A program made the position numbers and the translations under genes. The notes under the pieces were generated by a model that did no database searches, had not been told where the DNA came from, and saw nothing but the letters and a program-made list of their open reading frames with translations. DNA of 64,000 bases from an uncultured Flavobacteriaceae bacterium (lineage in GTDB: Bacteria > Bacteroidota > Bacteroidia > Flavobacteriales > Flavobacteriaceae), in the NCBI GenBank assembly GCA_905181625.1, contig CAJIYJ010000007.1:124001-188000 (forward strand). Direction: 5' to 3'. This document shows, piece after piece, positions 44,944 through 52,561 of this stretch (the stretch's first letter is position 1; each line of letters opens with the position of its first letter).

Positions 44944-45411
44944 ATGGACTTTAAAAAAGATATATCAATTAATAGAAAAGGTTTTAAAATTCCGAATGGA
45001 TATTTTGAATCTATTAACTATGATCTCTTTAAAAAGCAAAAAATAAATATTGATAGATTTTCGATTCCAACTAATTATTTTAATTCTATAGACAAGCAAC
45101 AGGTATATAATAAAATATACATTAATAAAATCAGATCCATCAAATCTACTTTTTATAAAATTTCATCTTTAGCTGCTGTTTTTATTGGCATTTTATTTTT
45201 CTTAAACTATTTTGAGAAATCAAAAAACATAAATACTGAAGACATAATAGAATATGCTAATCAAGATTTGTTGAATTTTTCTAATGATGATCTAAATGAT
45301 TTATTTGCTTCAAATGAACTGAATTACAGCAGTTTGATTAATAATAATGATCTTGAAAGATACTTTATAGAAACAAAATTTAATACTCAAGAATATTTAT
45401 TACAAGAATAA
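44944..45411 (+). CDS. Putative anti-sigma factor, single-pass membrane protein
   Basis: A 155-residue protein with one transmembrane helix at about 72-90 (KISSLAAVFIGILFFLNYF). The N-terminal cytoplasmic part has a twice-repeated motif, FKIPNGYFESI (14-24) and FSIPTNYFNSI (39-49), common to the hypothetical proteins that follow ECF sigma genes in flavobacteria. The exported C-terminus is acidic (NFSNDDLNDLFASNELNYSS). The anti-sigma role rests on position and topology, since no zinc anti-sigma domain is seen. Confidence 0.65.
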   Translation: MDFKKDISINRKGFKIPNGYFESINYDLFKKQKINIDRFSIPTNYFNSIDKQQVYNKIYINKIRSIKSTFYKISSLAAVFIGILFFLNYFEKSKNINTEDIIEYANQDLLNFSNDDLNDLFASNELNYSSLINNNDLERYFIETKFNTQEYLLQE

Positions 45412-45412
45412 T

Positions 45413-45862
45413 ATGAAAAATATAATAATAGTATTAATAGTTTTTTTTACAATCAGTTCTGTTTTTTCACAACAAGAAAGAATGAGTAGAGAGAAGATTG
45501 ATGCTTATAAAAAACTCTATTTAACTGATAAATTAAATCTAGAACGATCCTCTGAGTTAGCTTTTTGGACTTCCTATAAATCTTATCAAGACAGTTTAAG
45601 TATACTATATAGAGAAAACAGACTAAAGTATAGAGAAATGAATATTGATGACATGAATGCTTCTGATGAAGAATATGCTGAATATATTACAGATTTCATG
45701 AACTATGAAAAAAAGAAAGTAGATCTTAAAGGAAAGTTAATTTCAGAACTAAAAGAAGTTATGTCAATAAGAAAAACATATATGCTATTTAGATATGAAG
45801 ATGATTTCAGAAGAGAAATGATGGAAATGTTAAGGAAATCTAGAGAACAAAAGAAAGAATAA
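45413..45862 (+). CDS. Exported helical sensor-like protein of the ECF cassette
   Basis: A 149-residue protein with a signal peptide (NIIIVLIVFFTISSVFSQQ) and a highly charged all-helical mature part (EKIDAYKKLYLTDKLNLERS; ELAFWTSYKSYQDSLSILYR; DDFRREMMEMLRKSREQKKE). It recalls Spy/CpxP-type periplasmic proteins, often annotated as sensor of ECF sigma factor in this phylum. It follows the anti-sigma gene after one base. Periplasmic stress sensing is inference. Confidence 0.65.
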   Translation: MKNIIIVLIVFFTISSVFSQQERMSREKIDAYKKLYLTDKLNLERSSELAFWTSYKSYQDSLSILYRENRLKYREMNIDDMNASDEEYAEYITDFMNYEKKKVDLKGKLISELKEVMSIRKTYMLFRYEDDFRREMMEMLRKSREQKKE

Positions 45863-45906
45863 ATCTTTAAAACTTTTTTTTAAGCCGTAAGACAATAGTA
45901 TTGCAT

Positions 45907-45914
45907 TACCTTTG
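45907..45914 (+). promoter_or_regulatory. -7 box of the RsmB-type gene
   Basis: TACCTTTG, followed by C, fits TAnnTTTG and ends 13 nt before the ATG at 45928. It lies inside an apparent longer reading frame from TTG 45901, supporting the shorter start. Confidence 0.5.
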
Positions 45915-45927
45915 CGCAAATTTAAAT

Positions 45928-47139
45928 ATGCGTCTTCATAAAAATTTAGTAATAGCAGTAATTAAAGTACTACACGGTGTTTTTAATCAAAACCTCTATG
46001 CTGCTAAAACCATAGAGAAAATTCTAAAACTAGATAAAAGATGGGGAAGTAGAGACAGAGGGTTTATAGCAGAAACATCATACGAAATCGTAAGGTGGAA
46101 AAGGTTATATACAGAAATAGCAGAAGTAAAAGCACCTTATGAACAAAAAAAACTATGGAGAGTGTTTGCTGTTTGGGCTATTTTAAAAGGTATTCATCTA
46201 CCAACATGGGTTGAGTTTCACGAAACACCAACTAGAAAAATAAAAGGAAGGTTTGATAAATTAAATAAAATAAGAAAGTTTAAAGAATCTATCCCAGATT
46301 GGCTAGACTTGATTGGTGTTGAAGAACTTGGAGAAAATCAATGGGGAAAAGAATTGGCTTCGTTAAATGAAATGGCTCCTTTGATAATAAGAGCAAATAC
46401 ACTTAAAACAAACGTAAAAGAACTTAAACATACTTTAATTAAAGAGGAGATTATAACTGAAGAAATAAGTGGACATCCTTATGCATTAAAGCTTAAAGAA
46501 AGGACTAATTTGTTTTTAAAAGATTCTTTTCAAAATGGACTTTATGAAGTTCAAGATGCCTCTTCTCAATTAGTTGCGCCATTCTTAAAGATTAATCCAG
46601 GAATGAAAATTTGTGATGTTTGTGCTGGTGCGGGTGGAAAAACTCTTCACCTATCTGCTTTGTCACAAAATAAAGGGCAAATCATTGCAATGGATATTTA
46701 CAACAATAAACTAATTGAACTTAAAAGACGTGCTAAAAGAAATGGAGCATTTAATATCGAAACTAAAGCAATTGAAAACAATAAGTCATTTAAAAGACTT
46801 TATGGTAAAATTGATAGGTTACTAATTGACTCACCATGTTCTGGCCTTGGAGTTTTAAAAAGAAATCCTGATTCAAAATGGAAATTAGATTCTGATTTTT
46901 TAAAAAAAATAAAAAATACTCAACAAGAAATTTTACAGAAATACGCTCCTTTAATAAGAGTTAACGGAAAGCTAGTTTACGCTACTTGCTCAATTCTACC
47001 TTCTGAGAACGAAATTCAAATAGAAAATTTTCTGAAATCTGATCTTGGGACGAAATTTAAGCTCGAAGACGAAAAAAAAATAAGTCCATCACAATCTGGA
47101 TTTGATGGTTTTTATATGGCAAGATTAAGTTTAAAATAG
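45928..47139 (+). CDS. RsmB/NOP-family rRNA cytosine-C5 methyltransferase
   Basis: A 403-residue SAM-dependent m5C methyltransferase: an N-terminal helical NusB-like region, then VQDASSQLVAPFLKINPGMK, SAM motif ICDVCAGAGGKTLHLSAL, RLLIDSPCSGLGVLKRNPDS (catalytic/release Cys), and LVYATCSILPSENE (second Cys). Both Cys of the RsmB/Nol1 mechanism are present. Whether it targets 16S C967 or another base is unproven. Start at ATG 45928. Confidence 0.9.
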   Translation: MRLHKNLVIAVIKVLHGVFNQNLYAAKTIEKILKLDKRWGSRDRGFIAETSYEIVRWKRLYTEIAEVKAPYEQKKLWRVFAVWAILKGIHLPTWVEFHETPTRKIKGRFDKLNKIRKFKESIPDWLDLIGVEELGENQWGKELASLNEMAPLIIRANTLKTNVKELKHTLIKEEIITEEISGHPYALKLKERTNLFLKDSFQNGLYEVQDASSQLVAPFLKINPGMKICDVCAGAGGKTLHLSALSQNKGQIIAMDIYNNKLIELKRRAKRNGAFNIETKAIENNKSFKRLYGKIDRLLIDSPCSGLGVLKRNPDSKWKLDSDFLKKIKNTQQEILQKYAPLIRVNGKLVYATCSILPSENEIQIENFLKSDLGTKFKLEDEKKISPSQSGFDGFYMARLSLK

Positions 47140-47211
47140 AGTTGTTAATAAGTATTTCATAATCCTGATTTAAATTTTAATTTCAAAAGATCTTGTTTAC
47201 ATTTTTTCTTA

Positions 47212-47219
47212 TATTTTTG
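47212..47219 (+). promoter_or_regulatory. -7 box of purL
   Basis: TATTTTTG matches TAnnTTTG, 27 nt before the ATG. A TTG at 47193-47195 is 16 bp upstream, shorter than the ideal 19. Confidence 0.45.
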
Positions 47220-47246
47220 AATAAATTTTAAAATTCTTAGCCCTTA

Positions 47247-50200
47247 ATGATTCTTTTCTTTAAAGATAAAAATGAGTTAATTTATGCAGTAGGTTCAGCA
47301 GAAACTTTAGACTCTAATAATATTTCGAAATTAGAATGGCTTTTTAACGGAAAATTAATTTCTAACTCTCTTATAATTAATTGTAAATACATTGGCCCTA
47401 AAAGGACCATGATTACTCCATGGAGCACTAATGCAGTTGAAATAACTGAAAACATGGCAATCAAGGCTGTTGAAAGAATTGAGACTTATGTACTTTACAA
47501 TAAAAACAAGGTATATGATCCAATGTTATTTGAGAAATACAACCGTTTAGATCAAGATTTATTTTTAAATACTTTAAAGCCTGAATCAATAATTGAAATA
47601 AATGACATTAAAGCTTACAATGAAAAAGAAGGTTTAGCTTTAAATGATGCAGAAATCAATTATCTAAAACAATTATCATTAAAAATTAATAGAAAACTTA
47701 CTGATTCAGAAGTTTTCGGATTTTCTCAAGTAAATTCTGAACATTGCAGGCACAAAATATTTAACGGTAAATTTATTATTGATGGGTTAGAAAAGGACAG
47801 TTCGCTTTTTAAGTTAATTAAAACAACATCTGAACTAAATCCTAATGAAATAGTCTCTGCTTATAAAGACAACGTAGCTTTTGTAGAGGGACCTAAAGTT
47901 GAACAGTTTGCTCCATCAGAAGCAGATATTCCTTCTTATTTTGAGAAATCTTCATTTAACTCTGTTGTATCTTTAAAAGCAGAAACACATAACTTTCCTA
48001 CAACAGTAGAACCTTTTAATGGAGCAGCTACTGGATCTGGCGGGGAAATAAGAGATCGTTTAGCTGGCGGAAAAGGATCGTTACCTTTAGCTGGTACAGC
48101 AGTCTATATGACTTCATACCCAAGGATAGACTCAAGCAGATCTTGGGTGAAAGAACCCAGAAAGTGGCTTTATCAATCTCCCTTAGATATACTTATTAAA
48201 GCTTCAAATGGAGCTTCTGATTTTGGAAATAAATTTGGACAACCATTAATCGCAGGATCAGTATTTACTTTTGAACATAATGAAAGTGATAAAAACTTAG
48301 GATTTGATAAGGTAATAATGCTAGCAGGAGGAATTGGTTATGGAAAGAGGAATCAAAGTATAAAAGATACTCCAAAAGAAGATGACATAATTGTTGTTTT
48401 AGGAGGAGATAATTATAGGATTGGAATGGGTGGAGCAGCTGTTTCATCCACAGAAACAGGGAAATATAATTCTGGTATTGAACTTAATGCAATCCAAAGG
48501 TCAAATCCAGAAATGCAAAAAAGAGTTGCAAATACAATTAGAGCTTTTGTAGAATCAGATAATAACACAATTGTCTCTATTCATGATCATGGTGCCGGAG
48601 GACACTTAAACTGTCTTTCAGAACTAGTTGAAGAAACTGGTGGGATTATTGAATTAGACAAATTACCTATTGGAGATCAAACTCTTTCTGCAAAAGAAAT
48701 CATAGGAAATGAATCTCAAGAAAGAATGGGGCTTATCATATCTGAAAAAAATTACGATAAACTAAAAAGAATTGCTGAAAGGGAAAAAACACCTTGTTAT
48801 AAAGTAGGGAAAGTAAAGAACAATAAAAAATTTATAATTAAATCTTCTTCAGAAAATAAAAATCCAATCGAACTTTCATTATCAGATTTTTTTGGAAATT
48901 CTCCACAAACTATAATGAATGATTCATCTAGTAATTTTAAATTTAAAGAGCTTAAATACGACGATAAAAATTTAGAACAATACCTAAACAATGTCTTAAG
49001 CCTAGAATCTGTTGCTTGTAAAGATTGGCTTACCAATAAAGTAGATAGATGTGTTACTGGAAAAGTCGCAAAACAACAATGTGTTGGGGCTTTACAGCTT
49101 CCGTTAAACAATTGTGGAGTAATGGCGCTTGATTACAGGGGAATCAATGGAGTTGCGACTTCTATAGGTCACTCTCCAATTTCATCATTAATTGATCCAG
49201 CTGCAGGGTCTAGGAATGCAATTGGAAAAGCGCTTACAAATATCATTTGGGCCCCTTTAGAAAAAGGATTAAAATCAGTCACATTATCTGCCAACTGGAT
49301 GTGGCCTTGTAATAATCCTGGAGAAGATGCTAGGCTATATCAAGCAGTAGAATCATGCTCTAATTTTGCTATAGATTTAGGAATCAACATTCCAACAGGT
49401 AAAGATTCCTTGTCGATGAAACAAAAATATAAAGACAAGGAAGTTATTTCACCAGGAACTGTAATAATTTCTGCAGCTGCAAATTGCGACAACATCAATA
49501 ATGTTGTTGAGCCAGTCTTTAAAAATAATAATGATTCAATTTACTATATAGACTTATCGAAAATGAATTATAATTTAGGTGGTTCTGCTTTAGCCCAAAC
49601 CTTGGGCTTTGTTGGCAATCAATCTCCTGATATTAAAAATTCTAAATATTTCAGAAAAGCATTTGAAATTTTTCAAAATCTTATAAAAAAAGATTTAATA
49701 ACATCTGGTCATGATATCAGTTCAGGTGGATTAATCACTTCTTTGTTAGAAATGTGCTTTTCACAAACAAACATTGGAGCTACAATAGACTTTTCATCAA
49801 ATAAAGAAAACGATATCATTAAACTATTTTTTAATGAAAACATTGGATTAATTTTTCAGGGAAAAAAAGAAATCGAAAGCGTCCTTAAATATGAAAATAT
49901 TGAATTTTATAAAATTGGAGAAGTCAATTCATCAGGAATTTTAAAGGTATTAAAAAATAAAAATTCTTATGAATTTGTAATTTCAAAATATAGAGATATC
50001 TGGTATAAATCTTCATACCTTTTAGACATTCACCAAAGTGGAGAAAAGAAAGCAAAAGAAAGGTTTAAAAATTATAAAAAACAACCCCTTAATTTCAAAT
50101 TTCCAAAAAATTTTAATGGAATAAAGAATGTTTTTAATTCTAATAGTAAAATAAAAGCAGCTGTTATTAGAGAAAAAGGTAGTAATTCTGAAAGAGAAAT

Positions 50201-50897
50201 GGCTTATGCGATGAATCTAGCTGGTTTTGAAGTTAAAGATGTTCACATGACAGATTTAATTTCAGGTAGAGAAACTCTAGAAGACATCAATTTTATTGTA
50301 GCAGTTGGTGGTTTTTCAAATTCTGATGTTTTAGGATCAGCAAAAGGCTGGGCTGGTTCATTTATATATAATGAAAAAGCCAGGAAGAGTTTAATGAATT
50401 TTTATAGTAGAAAAAACACCTTGTCTTTAGGAGTTTGTAATGGATGTCAACTATTTATGGAATTAGGCTTACTCCACCCTGAGCATAGAGAAAAGCCAAA
50501 AATGGTTCATAACGATTCAAATAAATTTGAATGTACATTTAGTTCTGTAGAAATTCAAAAAAATAATTCTGTTATGTTTAAAAGTCTAAGCGGATCAAAA
50601 TTAGGGATTTGGTCAGCACATGGGGAAGGCAAATTTAATTTACCTTACTCTGAGAATAAATATAAAATTGTTGGTAAATATGGTTATAAAGCTTATCCTG
50701 CAAATCCAAATGGATCTAATTTTAATACAGCAATAATAAGTAATGAAGATGGACGTCATATTGCAATGATGCCTCATTTAGAAAGGTCTACTTTTCCTTG
50801 GAATTGGCCTTATTATCCTGAAAACAGAAATGATAAAGTATCACCTTGGTTTCTTGCGTTTGAAAATGCTAAAAACTGGCTTGACGATAACATTTAA
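47247..50897 (+). CDS. purL: Phosphoribosylformylglycinamidine synthase, single-chain (PurL-PurQ fusion)
   Basis: Converts FGAR to FGAM with glutamine and ATP. The 1216-residue protein has the N-terminal PurS-like part, the synthase with FSQVNSEHCRHKIFNGKF, AETHNFPTTVEPFNGAATGS and GGEIRDRL, the second half HDISSGGLITSLLEM, and a C-terminal class-I glutaminase starting at KAAVIREKGSNSEREMAYAM. The glutaminase nucleophile is in LSLGVCNGCQLFMELG, and the protein ends IAMMPHLERSTFPWNWPYYP. The full-length fusion is typical of Bacteroidota and Proteobacteria. Confidence 0.97.
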   Translation: MILFFKDKNELIYAVGSAETLDSNNISKLEWLFNGKLISNSLIINCKYIGPKRTMITPWSTNAVEITENMAIKAVERIETYVLYNKNKVYDPMLFEKYNRLDQDLFLNTLKPESIIEINDIKAYNEKEGLALNDAEINYLKQLSLKINRKLTDSEVFGFSQVNSEHCRHKIFNGKFIIDGLEKDSSLFKLIKTTSELNPNEIVSAYKDNVAFVEGPKVEQFAPSEADIPSYFEKSSFNSVVSLKAETHNFPTTVEPFNGAATGSGGEIRDRLAGGKGSLPLAGTAVYMTSYPRIDSSRSWVKEPRKWLYQSPLDILIKASNGASDFGNKFGQPLIAGSVFTFEHNESDKNLGFDKVIMLAGGIGYGKRNQSIKDTPKEDDIIVVLGGDNYRIGMGGAAVSSTETGKYNSGIELNAIQRSNPEMQKRVANTIRAFVESDNNTIVSIHDHGAGGHLNCLSELVEETGGIIELDKLPIGDQTLSAKEIIGNESQERMGLIISEKNYDKLKRIAEREKTPCYKVGKVKNNKKFIIKSSSENKNPIELSLSDFFGNSPQTIMNDSSSNFKFKELKYDDKNLEQYLNNVLSLESVACKDWLTNKVDRCVTGKVAKQQCVGALQLPLNNCGVMALDYRGINGVATSIGHSPISSLIDPAAGSRNAIGKALTNIIWAPLEKGLKSVTLSANWMWPCNNPGEDARLYQAVESCSNFAIDLGINIPTGKDSLSMKQKYKDKEVISPGTVIISAAANCDNINNVVEPVFKNNNDSIYYIDLSKMNYNLGGSALAQTLGFVGNQSPDIKNSKYFRKAFEIFQNLIKKDLITSGHDISSGGLITSLLEMCFSQTNIGATIDFSSNKENDIIKLFFNENIGLIFQGKKEIESVLKYENIEFYKIGEVNSSGILKVLKNKNSYEFVISKYRDIWYKSSYLLDIHQSGEKKAKERFKNYKKQPLNFKFPKNFNGIKNVFNSNSKIKAAVIREKGSNSEREMAYAMNLAGFEVKDVHMTDLISGRETLEDINFIVAVGGFSNSDVLGSAKGWAGSFIYNEKARKSLMNFYSRKNTLSLGVCNGCQLFMELGLLHPEHREKPKMVHNDSNKFECTFSSVEIQKNNSVMFKSLSGSKLGIWSAHGEGKFNLPYSENKYKIVGKYGYKAYPANPNGSNFNTAIISNEDGRHIAMMPHLERSTFPWNWPYYPENRNDKVSPWFLAFENAKNWLDDNI

Positions 50898-50910
50898 AAA
50901 AAATTTGACA

Positions 50911-50932
50911 AATACTATGCGTGCATAGTATT
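50911..50932. promoter_or_regulatory. Palindromic operator, probable MarR binding site
   Basis: A perfect inverted repeat: AATACTATGC (50911-50920), centre GT, GCATAGTATT (50923-50932). It begins 43 nt before the marR start, downstream of a TTG (50905-50907) and just upstream of a TAAATTTG box, so a bound dimer would block transcription. Length and two-fold symmetry are those of MarR-family sites. Autoregulation of the whole beta-oxidation operon is the simplest reading. Confidence 0.72.
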
Positions 50933-50939
50933 TTTTAAT

Positions 50940-50947
50940 TAAATTTG
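50940..50947 (+). promoter_or_regulatory. -7 box of the marR-fad operon
   Basis: TAAATTTG, 6 nt before the marR ATG. The region where a -33 TTG should lie is occupied by the palindrome. An alternative -7 (TAGTATTT at about 50927) would pair with TTG 50905-50907 at 19 bp. Either way the operator overlaps the promoter. Confidence 0.45.
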
Positions 50948-50953
50948 ATGTAG

Positions 50954-51391
50954 ATGGAGAAAAAAACAATTGATCATGTTTTGAGATCAACCTGGCAAGC
51001 TGTAGCAAAAATGTATAATGAAGAAGCCGTTAAATACAATTCGACTATGGCAGTCGGATTCGCGTTGCTAAGTATAGACCCTAAGAAAGGAACCCCTTCT
51101 ACTTCTTTAGGACCTAAAATGGGGATTGAGGCTACTAGCCTATCTAGAACTTTAAAGTCTATGGAAGAAAAAAAATTTATTCAAAGAAAGCCTAATCCTG
51201 ATGATGGAAGAGGAGTTTTGATTTATCTAACTGAACTAGGAAAAATAAATAGAGATGCTTCTAGACTTGCCGTAAGAAAATTTAACCAAGCAGTTCTTGA
51301 TCAAACTGGTGAAGAGTCTATTAAAAATTTTCATTCTGTAATTGAAAAAATAAATGAATTAACTAAAAAGAAAAATATTTTTACTTTTTAA
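50954..51391 (+). CDS. MarR-family transcriptional regulator of the fad operon
   Basis: A 145-residue winged-helix protein: TSLGPKMGIEATSLSRTLKS is the HTH, MEEKKFIQRKPNPDDGRGVL the wing (with the typical DDGR), and the C-terminal helix EESIKNFHSVIEKINEL helps dimerise. It is the first gene before four beta-oxidation genes (11 nt to the next), so acyl-CoA or fatty acids are likely effectors. This is inference from context. Confidence 0.88.
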   Translation: MEKKTIDHVLRSTWQAVAKMYNEEAVKYNSTMAVGFALLSIDPKKGTPSTSLGPKMGIEATSLSRTLKSMEEKKFIQRKPNPDDGRGVLIYLTELGKINRDASRLAVRKFNQAVLDQTGEESIKNFHSVIEKINELTKKKNIFTF

Positions 51392-51402
51392 AATATAATA
51401 AA

Positions 51403-52542
51403 ATGAATTTAGATTTAAGTGAAGAACATTTATTAACTCAAAAAGCTGCTAGAGATTTTGCTCAAAACGAATTAAAATCTGGAGTCATTAAACGTGACTC
51501 TAATTCTGAATATCCATATAAAGCTGTAAAAAGAATGGCAGAATTAGGTTTTTTAGGAATGACTGTTTCTGAAAAGTATGGAGGAGGAGGAATGGATACG
51601 CTTTCATATTCGATAGCTGTTGAAGAAATTTCTAAAGTTGATAATTCATGCTCTGTAATACTGTCAGCACATAATTCACTAGCATGCTGGGGAATTGAAG
51701 AATATGGTAATGAAAATCAAAAAAACAAATATTTAAAAAAACTTGCAACTGGGGAAACTATTGGAGCATTTTGTCTGTCAGAACCCGAATCAGGATCTGA
51801 TGCTACCCAACAAAAAACTAGAGCTGAAGACAAAGGGGATTACTATTTACTTAATGGAACAAAAAACTGGATTACAAATGGTAAAAAAGCTGGTATATAT
51901 GTTGTAATCGCACAAACTGATCCTGAAAAAGGTCATAAAGGTATTAATGCTTTTATAGTAGAAGCTGGATCAAAAGGATTAAACACAGGAATTAAAGAAG
52001 ACAAACTAGGGATTAGATCATCAGACACGTCTTCTGTTATGTTTCAAGATGTGATAGTCCCTAAAGAAAACCGTCTAGGTCCAGAAGGTTTTGGTTTTAA
52101 ATATGCAATGAAAACTCTTGAAGGTGGTAGAATTGGGATAGCATCCCAAGCTTTAGGAATTGCCGGAGGAGCATATGAATTATCTTTAGAATATTCTAAA
52201 CAAAGAAAAACTTTTGGAAAGCCAATCAATGAGCATCAAGTAATTGCTTTTAAACTGGCAGATATGGCTACTGATATTGAAGCAGCTAGATTACTGGTCC
52301 AGAAAAGTGCTTATGAAAAAGACAATCATAAACCATACAGACTGTCAAGTTCTATGGCAAAATTATTTGCCTCAGAAATGGCAATGAAACATACAATAGA
52401 AGCTGTACAAATTCATGGTGGATATGGTTTTGTCAAGGAGTATCATGTTGAAAGATTAATGAGAGATGCAAAAATTACTCAGATTTATGAAGGGACTTCA
52501 GAAATTCAAAAAATAATTATTTCAAGAAGTATTTTAAAATAA
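51403..52542 (+). CDS. Acyl-CoA dehydrogenase (short/medium-chain type)
   Basis: A 379-residue FAD enzyme introducing the alpha-beta double bond in acyl-CoA. FAD/substrate segments are GAFCLSEPESGSDATQQKTR and WITNGKKAGIYVVIAQT, the GYGFVKEYHVERLMRDAKI signature, and the C-terminal QIYEGTSEIQKIII with catalytic E363 of YEGT. A second, larger dehydrogenase ends the same operon, so the two probably differ in chain length. The electron acceptor ETF is not in the window. Confidence 0.94.
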   Translation: MNLDLSEEHLLTQKAARDFAQNELKSGVIKRDSNSEYPYKAVKRMAELGFLGMTVSEKYGGGGMDTLSYSIAVEEISKVDNSCSVILSAHNSLACWGIEEYGNENQKNKYLKKLATGETIGAFCLSEPESGSDATQQKTRAEDKGDYYLLNGTKNWITNGKKAGIYVVIAQTDPEKGHKGINAFIVEAGSKGLNTGIKEDKLGIRSSDTSSVMFQDVIVPKENRLGPEGFGFKYAMKTLEGGRIGIASQALGIAGGAYELSLEYSKQRKTFGKPINEHQVIAFKLADMATDIEAARLLVQKSAYEKDNHKPYRLSSSMAKLFASEMAMKHTIEAVQIHGGYGFVKEYHVERLMRDAKITQIYEGTSEIQKIIISRSILK

Positions 52543-52561
52543 TAATAAGAAAAAAAGAAAA

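Noticed and set aside
47282-49111. Antisense open frames within purL
   Set aside because: They mirror the codon structure of an unmistakable gene and encode low-complexity, Leu/Phe/Ser-rich products without start context.
50948-50953. ATG directly after the TAAATTTG box upstream of marR
   Set aside because: It is followed at once by a stop codon (ATG TAG); the marR start is the next ATG at 50954.
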